A stretch of DNA of 55,740 nt from CAYRJD01 sp964424585 (GCA_964424585.1 CAYRJD010000015.1:1-55740); one strand, 5' to 3'. Counted from the first letter of the stretch, positions 8,558 through 17,271 are shown. Made by a program: numbers and translations. Notes: generated by a model not told the origin, from the letters alone.

Positions 8558-9658
8558 GTGCTAGACCCCTCGGATGGTCGGCTCAACGAACTCGAAGCCG
8601 AACTCACCGAGCTTGAGGCGCAGCTAGCAGACCCGGCGACCCACGCCGACCGTCGCCGCTTTGCCGAGTTGGGTCGCAGGCACGCGCAGGTGACGGTGCT
8701 GGTCGACGCCGCGCGCAGCTTTGATGCTGCCGTCGAAGATCACGCCGCGGCGCTCGACCTGCTCGCCTCGACGGAGGCGTCAGACGACCACGACGAAGCC
8801 GCCGCGCTGGTCGAAGCCGCCGAGGCGACCGTCGCCGAAGCGCGCGACCACCTGCGCACCTTGCTGCTGCCGCCGGACGAGAACGAAGGCCGCGACGTCA
8901 TCGTGGAAATCAGAGGTGCCGAGGGTGGCGAAGAGGCCAACCTGTGGGCGCGTGACCTGTTCGAGATGTACAGGGCGTATGCGTCGACGCACGGCTGGAA
9001 GGTCGAGACGATGTCGGTGCAACAGAGCGACCAGGGCGGCGTGACCGGCATCACGTTTTCGGTGCGCGGCGCCGACGCGTGGCAGCGGCTCAAGTTCGAA
9101 GGCGGGCCGCACCGCGTTCAGCGGGTGCCGGCGACCGAGTCGCAGGGGAGGGTGCACACGTCGTCGGCGACCGTGGCGGTGCTGGCATCGGCGGATGAGG
9201 TCGACGTCGAGATCGACCCGAACGACCTGGTGATTGACACCTACCGGTCGTCTGGCCCGGGCGGTCAGTCGGTCAACACCACCGACTCTGCGGTGCGCAT
9301 CACGCATCAGCCGACCGGGCTGGTGGTGTCGATGCAAGACGAGAAGAGCCAGATACAAAACCGAGCCAAGGCGATGGCGGTGCTGCGTTCGCGGCTGCTG
9401 GCCCACTACCAGCAGGCCCAGGCCGCCGAGGTTGCCGAGCACCGGCGCAGCCAGGTCGGCGGCGGCGGCCGCAGCGAAAAGATCCGCACCTACAACTACA
9501 AGGACGGTCGGGTCACCGATCACCGCATCGGCGTGACGCTCTACAAGCTCGACCGCGTGCTCGCCGGCGAACTCGACGAACTCATCGACGCGTTGCTGCT
9601 CGACGACCGCGAGCGCCAGCTCTCTGCCACCCACCTCGACGCCGAGACTGGCCCGTGA
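8558..9658 (+). CDS. prfA: Peptide chain release factor 1
   Basis: This 366-residue protein is class I release factor RF1, which reads UAA and UAG stop codons and triggers peptidyl-tRNA hydrolysis. The codon-recognition tripeptide P-A-T is at residues 191-193, in the usual H-R-V-Q-R-V-P-A-T-E-S-Q-G context; RF2 would have S-P-F. The catalytic GGQ is at 235-237, within S-G-P-G-G-Q-S-V-N. Length is normal for the family. Translation starts at GTG 8558, 27 bp after the previous gene. The stop overlaps the GTG of the next gene (GTGA), whose PrmC domain is predicted to methylate the glutamine of this GGQ, so enzyme and substrate are translationally coupled. Confidence 0.97.
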   Translation: MLDPSDGRLNELEAELTELEAQLADPATHADRRRFAELGRRHAQVTVLVDAARSFDAAVEDHAAALDLLASTEASDDHDEAAALVEAAEATVAEARDHLRTLLLPPDENEGRDVIVEIRGAEGGEEANLWARDLFEMYRAYASTHGWKVETMSVQQSDQGGVTGITFSVRGADAWQRLKFEGGPHRVQRVPATESQGRVHTSSATVAVLASADEVDVEIDPNDLVIDTYRSSGPGGQSVNTTDSAVRITHQPTGLVVSMQDEKSQIQNRAKAMAVLRSRLLAHYQQAQAAEVAEHRRSQVGGGGRSEKIRTYNYKDGRVTDHRIGVTLYKLDRVLAGELDELIDALLLDDRERQLSATHLDAETGP

Positions 9659-11226
9659 GCGTTGAGAGCGGCCCAGTTGAGAGCGGCCCAGCTGAGATTG
9701 GGCTAACGGTCGGTGAGCTGCGCGCCCAGTGCTGCCAGCAGCTGCGTGAGGCTGAGGTGGAAGACGCGCACGTCAGCGCGCAGCGCATCGTGGGTGAGGC
9801 CGTGGGCTCGACGCTGACCGAGTTGGCGCTGGCGGCCGACGCCTTGGTGACGGCCGGCGCGGTGGCTCGGGTCGACGAGATGACCGCCCGTCGCTGCGCT
9901 GGAGAACCGCTGCAGTACGTGCTGGGGCGCTGGGGTTTCCGCAAGCTCGACTTGGCGGTCGACGCGCGTGCGCTCATTCCTCGCCCCGAGACCGAGATGA
10001 TCGCCGGCGTCGCCATCGACGCTGTGCGTCGCGGGAAGACAGCCGCCTTGCGTCGCGGGAAGACAGCCGCTGTGCGTGGCGAGGGTGCGGCGAAGGTCGC
10101 CGATCTCGGCACCGGCTGCGGCGCGATTGCGCTTTCGATCGCGTCGGAGGTTCCGCAGGCGCACGTCTACGCCACCGACGTGTGCGACCAAGCGCTTGAG
10201 CTTGCTCGCGAGAACCTCGCCGGTCTCGGCATCGCGGGCAGCAACGTCACGCTGTCGTTGGGCGACTGGTTCGACGCGCTGCCAGCGGACGTAGCCGAAA
10301 AGCTCGACGTGGTCGTCGCCAACCCTCCTTATGTCGCGGCGGGCGAGGCGCTGGCTCCGAGTGTCGAACGCTTCGAGCCCGCGCTGGCGCTGCGCGCCGG
10401 GCCGCGCGGCGACGAAGCGCTGACGCGCATTGCCCGCCACGCGCGGTGCTGGCTGGCGCCCGGAGGCACCCTCGTGCTCGAGTGCGGCTGTGACCAAGCC
10501 GAAGAGCTGGCGAGCCACGTCGCCGCGCTCGGCTACGGCGACGTCCGACGCCTCAGCGACAACGCTGGCTTGGGCCGGGGCGTCGCCGCCCGGCGTCCGG
10601 CCGACGATCCGCCAGCGAGCGAGTTGCGCCGCGCCGCCCAAGCGCTGATCGCGAGCGGCTTCGTCGTCGCACCAACCGACACCGTCTGCGGCGTGCTGGC
10701 CCGCTGGGACGACCTCGCCGCGGTGCGCAAGGTGTTCGACGCGAAACGACGTCCGCCGCAGATGTCGGTGCCGGTGTTCGCGAGCGGCGTCGCGCAGGCG
10801 GCTGAGCTGGTCGAGCTTGACGAAGCCTCGCTCGCGCTCGCTCAACGCTTCTGGCCAGGCGCGCTCACCTTGGTCGGCCAGGCGCTCAACCGCAGCCGCG
10901 CCGGTCGCCCCTACGGCAGCCCCGAAGACGGCACGCTCGCGGTGCGCGTGCCCGACGTCGGCTGGATCAGGTGGTTGGCGAACGAGGTCGGGCCGCTCAC
11001 CGGCACCAGCGCGAACGTGCACGGCGCAGACACGCCGACGTCTGCGCACGACGCGGCCCGGCAGTTGGCGATCGAGCCGTCGATGGTGATGAGCGGCGAC
11101 GCGCCGCTGGCGCAGCCCTCAACGCTGGTCGACGTCACCGGTGGCACGCCGAAGATCGTGCGGGCTGGCGCGGTCGACGAACACGACGTGCTCGCCGCGC
11201 TGAGCGGCGCCGCAGGCATGCTTTGA
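9655..11226 (+). CDS. prmC: Fusion: release-factor glutamine methyltransferase PrmC + tRNA t6A enzyme TsaC/Sua5
   Basis: The first half (residues ~15-312) is PrmC, the SAM-dependent methylase of the GGQ glutamine in release factors. It has the P-R-P-E-T-E segment (~109-114), the SAM-binding G-T-G-C-G (152-156) and the substrate-binding N-P-P-Y (223-226). The second half (~320-523) is a YrdC/Sua5-type domain, which makes threonylcarbamoyl-AMP for t6A37 of tRNA. It has P-T-D-T-V-C-G (340-346), K-R-R-P (364-367), F-W-P-G-A-L-T-L-V, L-T-G-T-S-A-N and P-S-T-L-V-D. The usual PrmC length is about 280-290, so both enzymes appear complete with only a short linker. In most actinobacteria these are separate adjacent genes. 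A small in-frame tandem repeat (R-R-G-K-T-A-A, residues 125-139) lies before the SAM motif. Start GTG 9655 overlaps the prfA stop. Confidence 0.93.
   Translation: MSVESGPVESGPAEIGLTVGELRAQCCQQLREAEVEDAHVSAQRIVGEAVGSTLTELALAADALVTAGAVARVDEMTARRCAGEPLQYVLGRWGFRKLDLAVDARALIPRPETEMIAGVAIDAVRRGKTAALRRGKTAAVRGEGAAKVADLGTGCGAIALSIASEVPQAHVYATDVCDQALELARENLAGLGIAGSNVTLSLGDWFDALPADVAEKLDVVVANPPYVAAGEALAPSVERFEPALALRAGPRGDEALTRIARHARCWLAPGGTLVLECGCDQAEELASHVAALGYGDVRRLSDNAGLGRGVAARRPADDPPASELRRAAQALIASGFVVAPTDTVCGVLARWDDLAAVRKVFDAKRRPPQMSVPVFASGVAQAAELVELDEASLALAQRFWPGALTLVGQALNRSRAGRPYGSPEDGTLAVRVPDVGWIRWLANEVGPLTGTSANVHGADTPTSAHDAARQLAIEPSMVMSGDAPLAQPSTLVDVTGGTPKIVRAGAVDEHDVLAALSGAAGML
10025..10070 (+). 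repeat. Two-copy 24-bp-period direct repeat inside prmC–tsaC
   Basis: A 22-base block occurs at 10025-10046 and again, identically, at 10049-10070. The period of 24 bases keeps the frame and adds eight codons. It encodes the duplicated R-R-G-K-T-A-A peptide in a surface loop position between the N-terminal helical domain and the methyltransferase fold. It looks like a recent slippage duplication. Confidence 0.85.
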
Positions 11227-11230
11227 GACC

Positions 11231-12970
11231 GTGAGCGAGACCACAAAGACCATCATTTTCGGCGCCGACCACGCCGGCTACGAACTCAAGGACGCACTCG
11301 TTGCCCGCGCCACCGAGCTGGGCTTCGACGTCACCGACTTGGGCACAAGCTCTGAGGCCGTCGTCGACTACCCCGACTTCGGCTTCGCCGTCGGCTCACA
11401 GGTCGCCACCGCGTCGCACGACACGCTCGGCGTCTGCGTCTGCGGCAGCGGCATCGGCATCGCGATGGCGGCCAACAAGGTCGACGGCATCAGAGCGGCG
11501 ACCGTGACCGACGCGACGTCGGCACGGTTGGCCCGCGAGCACAACGACGCCAACGTGATGTGCGTCGGCGCTCGGCTCATCGACGCGCAGGTCGCGCTCG
11601 ACGCGTTCGAGGCGTTTGTGGCGACTGCGTTCGAAGGCGGACGCCACGCGGCGCGCGTCGACAAGCTCGATGCCGCTGGTGCCGCCGCCGCGAGCGTCAT
11701 CGGCGCGCCGCTCACCTGGTCGGGCACCGTCGACGCCGAGGTCGAGGCGCTGCTCGCGGCCGAGGTCGAGCGCCAGTCGACGACGCTGCAGCTCATCGCC
11801 TCTGAAAACTTCGCCTCGCCCGCGGTGATGGCAGCCACCGGCAGTGTGTTCACCAACAAGTACGCCGAGGGTTACCCCAAGCGTCGCTACTACGGCGGCA
11901 ACGTCCACATCGACGAAGCCGAGCAGCTCGCCATCGACCGCGCCAAGCAGCTGTTCGGTGCCGAGCATGCCAACGTGCAGCCGCACTCGGGCAGCCAAGC
12001 CAACGCCGCGGTCTACATGGCGTTGCTCGACTACGGCGACACCGTGCTCGGCATGAGCCTCGACCACGGCGGCCACCTCACCCACGGCTCGCCGGTCAAC
12101 TCGTCGGGCAAGCTCTACAACTTCGTCTCATACGGCGTCACCGAGACCGACGAGCGCATCGACTTCGACCAGCTCGCACGGCTGGCGCAAGAGCATCGCC
12201 CGAAGCTGCTGGTCGCCGGCGCCACCGCCTACCCGAGGCGCATCGAACCCGAGCCGTTCCGTCAGATCGCAGACGAGGTAGGCGCGCTGTTCATGTTCGA
12301 CGCCGCGCACGTGGCTGGCCTCATCGCCGGCGGCGTGCACCCCAACCCGACGCCGCACGCAGACGTGGTGACGCTCACCACGCACAAGACGCTGCGAGGC
12401 GCGCGCGGCGGGTGCATTCTCTCGACCGTCGAACTCGCCAAGCGCATCGACTCCGCGGTGTTTCCCGGCACCCAGGGCGGGCCGCTCGAACATGCAATCG
12501 CGGCGAAGGCGGTCGGGTTTGGCGAGGCGCTTGCACCGAGCTTCGCGGACTACGCGCAGCGCATCGTGAGCAACGCGGAGGCGCTCGCGGAGGCGCTGGC
12601 GGGCGAGGGCTTTCGGCTGGTGTCCGGCGGCACCGAGAACCACCTGATGCTGATCGACCTGCGGCCGTTCGATGCCGAGCTGACCGGCAAGGAAGCGCAG
12701 GAGGTGCTCGACCGAGGCGGCGTCACGGTCAACCGCAACACGATTCCGAACGACCCGCGCTCGCCGTTCGTCACCAGCGGTCTGCGCATCGGCACCGCCA
12801 GCGTGTCGACGCAGAGGATGGGCGCCGCGCAGATGACGACGATTGCGCGGCTGATCGCTCGCATCTTGGCGCACCGCGACGACGAGGCCGCCGTCGCCGC
12901 GGCGCGAAGCGACGTCAACGAGCTGTGCGCGGCGTTTCCCCCGTACGGGTCGGTGGGTCGGCGAGCGTGA
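11231..12970 (+). CDS. glyA: Fusion: ribose-5-phosphate isomerase B + serine hydroxymethyltransferase
   Basis: Residues 1-150 form a complete RpiB, which interconverts ribose-5-P and ribulose-5-P. It has D-H-A-G-Y-E-L-K near the start and the catalytic cysteine C71 in C-G-S-G-I-G-I-A-M-A-A-N-K. Residues ~163-579 form a complete GlyA, the PLP enzyme that converts serine and tetrahydrofolate to glycine and methylene-THF. It has L-I-A-S-E-N-F-A-S (188-196), Y-A-E-G-Y-P and the PLP lysine K386 in T-H-K-T-L-R-G. The linker is a short Ala-rich stretch. RpiB and GlyA are commonly neighbours, so this looks like an operonic fusion; no stop or alternative start separates them convincingly. Starts at GTG 11231, 4 bp after the previous stop. 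Confidence 0.94.
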   Translation: MSETTKTIIFGADHAGYELKDALVARATELGFDVTDLGTSSEAVVDYPDFGFAVGSQVATASHDTLGVCVCGSGIGIAMAANKVDGIRAATVTDATSARLAREHNDANVMCVGARLIDAQVALDAFEAFVATAFEGGRHAARVDKLDAAGAAAASVIGAPLTWSGTVDAEVEALLAAEVERQSTTLQLIASENFASPAVMAATGSVFTNKYAEGYPKRRYYGGNVHIDEAEQLAIDRAKQLFGAEHANVQPHSGSQANAAVYMALLDYGDTVLGMSLDHGGHLTHGSPVNSSGKLYNFVSYGVTETDERIDFDQLARLAQEHRPKLLVAGATAYPRRIEPEPFRQIADEVGALFMFDAAHVAGLIAGGVHPNPTPHADVVTLTTHKTLRGARGGCILSTVELAKRIDSAVFPGTQGGPLEHAIAAKAVGFGEALAPSFADYAQRIVSNAEALAEALAGEGFRLVSGGTENHLMLIDLRPFDAELTGKEAQEVLDRGGVTVNRNTIPNDPRSPFVTSGLRIGTASVSTQRMGAAQMTTIARLIARILAHRDDEAAVAAARSDVNELCAAFPPYGSVGRRA

Positions 12971-14083
12971 TTGTCGGCTAACGCGCTAGAGCAGGCCGTC
13001 GTGCTGGCGACGGCGGCGGGCGTGACGTTCGGCGGCACCGCGGCGATGCGAAGCGTCGCGCCGAAGCTGGGGCTGGTCAACGAGCCGGGCGAGCGACACG
13101 TTCACGAGCGAGCGACGCCGACCGGCGGCGGCGCGGCGATGCTCGTCGGCCTGCTGGTGGCGCTGGCGCTGGCGAGCCGGTTGGGCGGCTGGCGAATGAC
13201 GTTCGCCTCTAGCTCAGACGCGGTGGCGGTGATCGTCGGGGCGTGTCTGATCTTCTGCGTGGGCGCGCTCGACGACCTGCGCGACATCTCGGCGCCCGCG
13301 AAGGCAGCCGGTCAGGTGCTGGCGGGCGCGGTGATGGCAGTGGGCGGCATCACGTTGCTGTACGTCCGCGTGCCGTGGGCGGGGCTGTTTGTGCTGTCGC
13401 CAGATTGGGCGCTCTTGATCACGGTGGTGCTGGTGGTCGTGGTCGCCAATGCCGTCAACGTCATCGACGGGCTCGACGGGCTCGCCGCGGGCACGGTCGC
13501 CATCGGCGCGACGGCCGTCTATCTCTACGCGGAGCAGCTCGCGTCGGCCGGGGCGATCAGCGAGCACAACATCGGCTCGCTGCTGGCGCTGGTGACCATC
13601 GGCGTGTGCGTTGGTTTTCTGCCGCACAACTACTACCCGGCGCGCATCTTCATGGGCGACGGAGGATCGATGCTGCTGGGGCTGTTGATGGCCGCGGCGA
13701 CGGTGACGGTGAGCGGGCGGGTGGTCGATCATCCGGCGGAAGTGGCGGGCGTGTACTTCTTCGTCGCGCCGGCGCTGGTGCCCGCGCTGGTGCTGGGAGT
13801 GCCGCTGCTGGACTCGGCGTGGGCGGTGCTGCGACGAGTCGTGCGCGGCGAGCCGATCGCGAACGCCGACAAAGAGCACATCCACCACCGCTTGATGGCG
13901 CTCGGTCACGGCCACCGCCGCGCCGTGTGGCTGCTCTGGGCGTGGACGGCGCTGCTCGCCGCGGTCGCGCTGGTGCCCACCTACGTCGACGTCGCGCCCG
14001 CCCTTCTGCTCGTTGCGCTCGCCGCCGCCGTCGTCCTCCTTCGCCTCCTCATGCGCCGCCCCCGCCCCGAACCAACCCCCTAG
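12971..14083 (+). CDS. wecA: WecA/TagO-type undecaprenyl-phosphate GlcNAc-1-phosphate transferase
   Basis: This 370-residue polytopic membrane protein belongs to glycosyltransferase family 4 (MraY/WecA). It should transfer a sugar-1-phosphate from a UDP-sugar to undecaprenyl (or decaprenyl) phosphate, the first step in making cell-wall polymers. Family motifs are visible: G-A-L-D-D-L-R-D, N-V-I-D-G-L-D-G-L-A-A-G, F-M-G-D-G-G-S-M-L-L-G and D-K-E-H-I-H-H-R-L; the last favours WecA over MraY. About ten hydrophobic segments are seen. The TTG start at 12971 follows the glyA stop with no gap. The gene's position just before the atp operon is standard for actinobacteria, but here a minus-strand restriction-modification pair is wedged in; its last gene overlaps the 3' end of this one by 35 bp. 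Confidence 0.92.
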   Translation: MSANALEQAVVLATAAGVTFGGTAAMRSVAPKLGLVNEPGERHVHERATPTGGGAAMLVGLLVALALASRLGGWRMTFASSSDAVAVIVGACLIFCVGALDDLRDISAPAKAAGQVLAGAVMAVGGITLLYVRVPWAGLFVLSPDWALLITVVLVVVVANAVNVIDGLDGLAAGTVAIGATAVYLYAEQLASAGAISEHNIGSLLALVTIGVCVGFLPHNYYPARIFMGDGGSMLLGLLMAAATVTVSGRVVDHPAEVAGVYFFVAPALVPALVLGVPLLDSAWAVLRRVVRGEPIANADKEHIHHRLMALGHGHRRAVWLLWAWTALLAAVALVPTYVDVAPALLLVALAAAVVLLRLLMRRPRPEPTP

Positions 14084-14663
14084 CTCCTGCTGGGCGAATC
14101 TGGCGCTCGCCCACACCGGCGGCCGTCCGCTTCTCGCCCTTCACGAGGATCAACCGCCGTAACTTCGCGCCAGCCGCGCCAATGAGCGCCTGATCTGACC
14201 ACCGTGGCGCGGGCGCGCTCGCAGAGTTCGCCGTCGACCTCGCCGACTTCGGACGCACGACGATTTGGTTGTCGCGGTAGTCCACGTTGAACACCTGGCC
14301 AGCCGCGCTGGTGCGCGGCCGCACGGTGTGACGAGAGCTCAACCGGCCCTTCGCGTCGCGCTTGCCGTGTGCTCGAACCAGCGCTCGAATGACATCGGGT
14401 GCGTTGTCTGGGCTCTTGTGGAGCAGCGTCACCAGCGCGGTTCGCTCGGTGTGCCACTTCAGTTCCCAGCCGAGCGCGTCGGGCGTGTCTTGGTTGTTCA
14501 CGTCGAAGCCGAGCAGATGCTCGAAGTAGAGGCCAGGACCTCCCGTGCCTCGAAACGGCTTCCGGTCGGGGATCGTGTGCCAACCCGCCTCGATCACGCC
14601 GAGGACGGCCTCAAACAACTGGCGCTTGTTCTTCGGAGGCTGGTCCGCTCGACCAGGTGGCAC
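14049..14663 (-). CDS. MvaI/BcnI-type restriction endonuclease, probably C-terminally truncated
   Basis: The 204-residue product matches the core of the MvaI/BcnI family of type II endonucleases. It has a PD-(D/E)xK-type site D62…E67-L-K69 in P-D-A-L-G-W-E-L-K, then T-L-L-H-K-S-P, I-R-A-L-V-R and K-L-R-R-L-I-L-V-K-G-E. Known members are around 240 residues. Here homology-like sequence ends near residue 178 and the remainder reads as low-complexity sequence running into the 3' end of wecA on the other strand. So the last ~50 residues look lost, possibly through a frameshift plus deletion. The GTG at 14663 was chosen because it begins 2 bases after the methyltransferase stop. Cognate specificity (CCWGG/CCSGG-like) is only a family-level inference, and activity is doubtful. 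Confidence 0.75.
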   Translation of the reverse strand: MPPGRADQPPKNKRQLFEAVLGVIEAGWHTIPDRKPFRGTGGPGLYFEHLLGFDVNNQDTPDALGWELKWHTERTALVTLLHKSPDNAPDVIRALVRAHGKRDAKGRLSSRHTVRPRTSAAGQVFNVDYRDNQIVVRPKSARSTANSASAPAPRWSDQALIGAAGAKLRRLILVKGEKRTAAGVGERQIRPAGARGLVRGGGGA

Positions 14664-14665
14664 CG

Positions 14666-15445
14666 CTAGCGGCCGTGCTGCGCGATGCGTTCGCGCGCCA
14701 TCTCGCAGTAGGTCTCGGAGATGTCGATGCCGATCCATGAGCGACCCTCTTCGTGCGCGGCAATCGCCGTGGTGCCGCTGCCGATGAACGGGTCGAGCAC
14801 GACGCGGGCGTTGGTGGACGCGACGCAACGCTGCGCTAGCTCGACCGGAAACGGCGCTGGGTGCGGGTTGTTTGACTCCTGCGGGATCGTCCACACGTCG
14901 CCTAGCGCAGTAGCGCCCTTCGCCAGGCGGAACGCAGGCTTGGCGATCATGTAGATGACCTCATAGGTGGGCAGGAAGTAGCCGGGGTTGAAGTTGATGC
15001 CGCCAGCTCGCTGCCAAATGACGATCTGCCGCACCGGAAAGCCGTCGGTGATCTCGTCGCCGAGCCGCTGCCACAGCCCCTTTTGCACCCGCCACTTGTG
15101 GTTGTAGAAGATCGCGCCGTCGTCCGCGAGCACCCGCATCAGCGCACTGAGGCAGTCGCGCTGCCAAGCGACGTAGACGTCGTGCGGCATCGTGTCGTCG
15201 TGGCAGTCATAGCCGTTTTGCAGCGCGGCACGCGGCCACTTGCCGCCTTTGCCGTTCTTGAGACCGTTACCCGTCGAGTTCTTGATGTTGTAGGGCGGCG
15301 ACGTGACGACGAGGTCGACCGAGCCGGCGGGCATCGAGTCGAGCAGTGTCACCGCGTCGCCGCAGTGAACGCGACCGAGCCAGCTGGCGATGCCCGATTG
15401 CACGCTTGGTGCTTGGGCGGTCGGTAGGTGCATGGAGGTCAGCAT
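14666..15445 (-). CDS. DNA methyltransferase (beta-class, likely N4-cytosine) of an MvaI-like R-M system
   Basis: This is an amino-group DNA methyltransferase in the beta arrangement. The catalytic motif IV T-S-P-P-Y-N is at residues 48-53, and the SAM-binding motif I D-P-F-I-G-S-G-T-T is near the C-terminus. S-P-P-Y is typical of N4-cytosine enzymes, and the MvaI/BcnI-like partner directly downstream supports m4C protection. The ATG at 15445 (259 residues) is preferred. An ATG at 15433 and upstream GTG codons to 15562 are in frame, but the extension looks non-homologous. No clear Shine-Dalgarno is visible. It lies antisense between wecA and the atp operon, which are otherwise contiguous in relatives, so the pair was probably inserted. 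Confidence 0.88.
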   Translation of the reverse strand: MLTSMHLPTAQAPSVQSGIASWLGRVHCGDAVTLLDSMPAGSVDLVVTSPPYNIKNSTGNGLKNGKGGKWPRAALQNGYDCHDDTMPHDVYVAWQRDCLSALMRVLADDGAIFYNHKWRVQKGLWQRLGDEITDGFPVRQIVIWQRAGGINFNPGYFLPTYEVIYMIAKPAFRLAKGATALGDVWTIPQESNNPHPAPFPVELAQRCVASTNARVVLDPFIGSGTTAIAAHEEGRSWIGIDISETYCEMARERIAQHGR

Positions 15446-15647
15446 CGTCGGCTGCGTCGTCAGGGTTGAGACCACGGGAGTCGCTTTCGTACGGCAGGGG
15501 GCTAAGGAAACACCGGGGGTGGGACATTCATTGTGACGCGATGGCTGGCCGGGCAGCGGCATTACGCGCCGCTAGTCGACCGTTGATGGTCGCGTTGCAC
15601 GTTCCAGTTACCAACTGAGCCGCTCGCTCGTCTAGAGTTCGTTTTCC

Positions 15648-16001
15648 TTGCCGGAGCAGCGTCGCCCCGCCACCGAAGACGGCCTCGTGAGAGCGGTCGA
15701 GATGGTGCTTACACCGCTCGTTTTCGCAGCGGCTGGCTACGGGCTTGACACGTGGCTGGGTACGCGGCCATGGTTCACGCTCGTGCTCGGTGCGCTGGCG
15801 CTTATCGGCAAGTTGCTGGTCGAGTGGTACCGCTACGCCGCTCGGATGGACCGCCACGAAGAGCAGTTGGTCGCTGGGCGGAACACCGAGCGCCGCGACC
15901 TCAAGACGACCGACGCGCCGCACGACGATGACCTCGCCGTCGCCGACGGCCTCGCCGCTGGCGTCAGCCTCGACGCGCCCGACCGTGACGCATCAGCGTG
16001 A
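15648..16001 (+). CDS. atpZ: AtpZ/AtpI-family ATP synthase assembly protein
   Basis: A 117-residue protein with two hydrophobic segments (about residues 15-37 and 42-62), joined by G-L-D-T-W-L-G-T-R-P-W-F. This is the pattern of the short gene that precedes atpI in many F-type operons (AtpZ, gene 1 family), implicated in ATP synthase assembly or Mg2+ supply. A charged, Asp-rich soluble tail follows. The TTG at 15648 is the best available start, with weak ribosome-binding evidence. Its stop overlaps the GTG of the next gene by 4 bases, so the two are coupled. First gene of the ATP synthase operon. Confidence 0.75.
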   Translation: MPEQRRPATEDGLVRAVEMVLTPLVFAAAGYGLDTWLGTRPWFTLVLGALALIGKLLVEWYRYAARMDRHEEQLVAGRNTERRDLKTTDAPHDDDLAVADGLAAGVSLDAPDRDASA

Positions 16002-16432
16002 GCGACGACCTGCTCGACACTGGCAACCGCGCCGAACCCGAGCGCGCCATCGCAACCTCCATCGCCAAGCGCGCCCTCGTCGCCGCACCCGTCTGGCTGT
16101 TCGTCGCCGGTCTCATCTGGGGCGTCGGCGGCGCACTGAGCGCCGCCTACGGCGTCGTGCTCGTCGTCGCGAACATCTTCGCCGCTGCCGGCATCATCAC
16201 CGTCGCCGCGCGTATCTCGCCAGCGGCCCTCATGGCAGCGACGCTTGGCGGCTTCGTCGTGCGCCTCGTTGCGCTGCTCGCGGCGGTCTACGCCGTCAGC
16301 TGGTCGAGCCTGTTCGAGCCGTGGCCGCTCGGCCTTAGCGTGGGGGTGGGACACTTGGGTCTGTTGGCGGTCGAATGCCGCTATCTTTCGCTCGCCCTCG
16401 CGCGCCCGACGACCAGCCCGAACCCCCGGTAG
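15998..16432 (+). CDS. atpI: ATP synthase protein I-like membrane protein
   Basis: The 144-residue product has four predicted membrane helices (about 30-48, 52-72, 78-102 and 108-130), as expected for AtpI, which helps assemble the c-ring. Sequence is poorly conserved in this family, so the call rests on topology, length and position between the AtpZ-like gene and atpB. GTG start within a GTGA overlap. Confidence 0.75.
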   Translation: MSDDLLDTGNRAEPERAIATSIAKRALVAAPVWLFVAGLIWGVGGALSAAYGVVLVVANIFAAAGIITVAARISPAALMAATLGGFVVRLVALLAAVYAVSWSSLFEPWPLGLSVGVGHLGLLAVECRYLSLALARPTTSPNPR

Positions 16433-16456
16433 CCAGCCGCCCCTGTAGGAGAACAT

Positions 16457-17236
16457 GTGACAGGTCTGCACTTCCCGCCCATAGCCGAGCTGCTCGAGTG
16501 GCCGGGCATCTTGTTCGACGACACCGCGTTCGAGCTCAACAAGGTCGGCATCATCTACTTGTTCGCGATGATCGCGCCCATCGTCATCTTCTGGATGGCT
16601 GCGCGCCGCTACACCCCGGCGAAGGCGGGTGTCGCACCCCGAGGCATGCAAACTGTCGCCGAGACCTCCGTCGGGTTCATCCGCGACAACATCGTCATGC
16701 AGACCATCGGTCCGGACGGCCTGCGCTACATGCCGTTCCTGATGGCGATCTTCTTCTTCACGTTCTTCGCGAACATCACCGAGGTCTTCCCGTTCATCCA
16801 CTTCCCGGCCAACGCGCGCATGGCGGCGCCGGCGATGCTCGCCATCGTCGTGTGGGTCGTGTTCAACGCCGTCGGCATCAAAAACCAAGGCCCGTTCAAA
16901 TACGTGAAGAACGTGGTCGTGCCGCCGGGCGTGCCCGCCGCGCTGCTGGTGCTCGTCATTCCCATCGAGTTCATCTCGACGTTCCTCGTGCGGCCGTTCT
17001 CGCTCGCCGTCCGGCTCTTCGCCAACATGCTCGCCGGACACCTCCTCCTCGTCACCTTCGCCGTGCTCACCGCCGCCCTGTGGGACACGAGCCCGCTGTT
17101 CGCCATCGTCTGGGCACCCTTCGTGGTGCTGATCGGGCTGACCGGCTTTGAAATCCTGGTCGCCTTCCTCCAGGCGTTCATCATCACCATCCTCACCGCC
17201 GTATACATCGGCGGTGCGCTCCACCCAGAGCACTAA
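16457..17236 (+). CDS. atpB: ATP synthase F0 subunit a
   Basis: This is the 259-residue stator subunit a, which forms the two proton half-channels against the c-ring. The essential arginine is in the helix V-R-L-F-A-N-M-L-A-G-H (nt ~17010-17045), and the C-terminal helix F-E-I-L-V-A-F-L-Q-A-F-I is typical. GTG start at 16457 follows a good Shine-Dalgarno (TAGGAG, ~16447-16452). Confidence 0.97.
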   Translation: MTGLHFPPIAELLEWPGILFDDTAFELNKVGIIYLFAMIAPIVIFWMAARRYTPAKAGVAPRGMQTVAETSVGFIRDNIVMQTIGPDGLRYMPFLMAIFFFTFFANITEVFPFIHFPANARMAAPAMLAIVVWVVFNAVGIKNQGPFKYVKNVVVPPGVPAALLVLVIPIEFISTFLVRPFSLAVRLFANMLAGHLLLVTFAVLTAALWDTSPLFAIVWAPFVVLIGLTGFEILVAFLQAFIITILTAVYIGGALHPEH

Positions 17237-17271
17237 CCCATCCGCCCAACCAACCCAAACAGGAGACACGA

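Noticed and set aside
15833..17269. 478-codon minus-strand open frame opposite atpI/atpB
   Set aside because: Highly charged Asp/Glu/Arg/His shadow; the plus strand encodes clear ATP synthase subunits.
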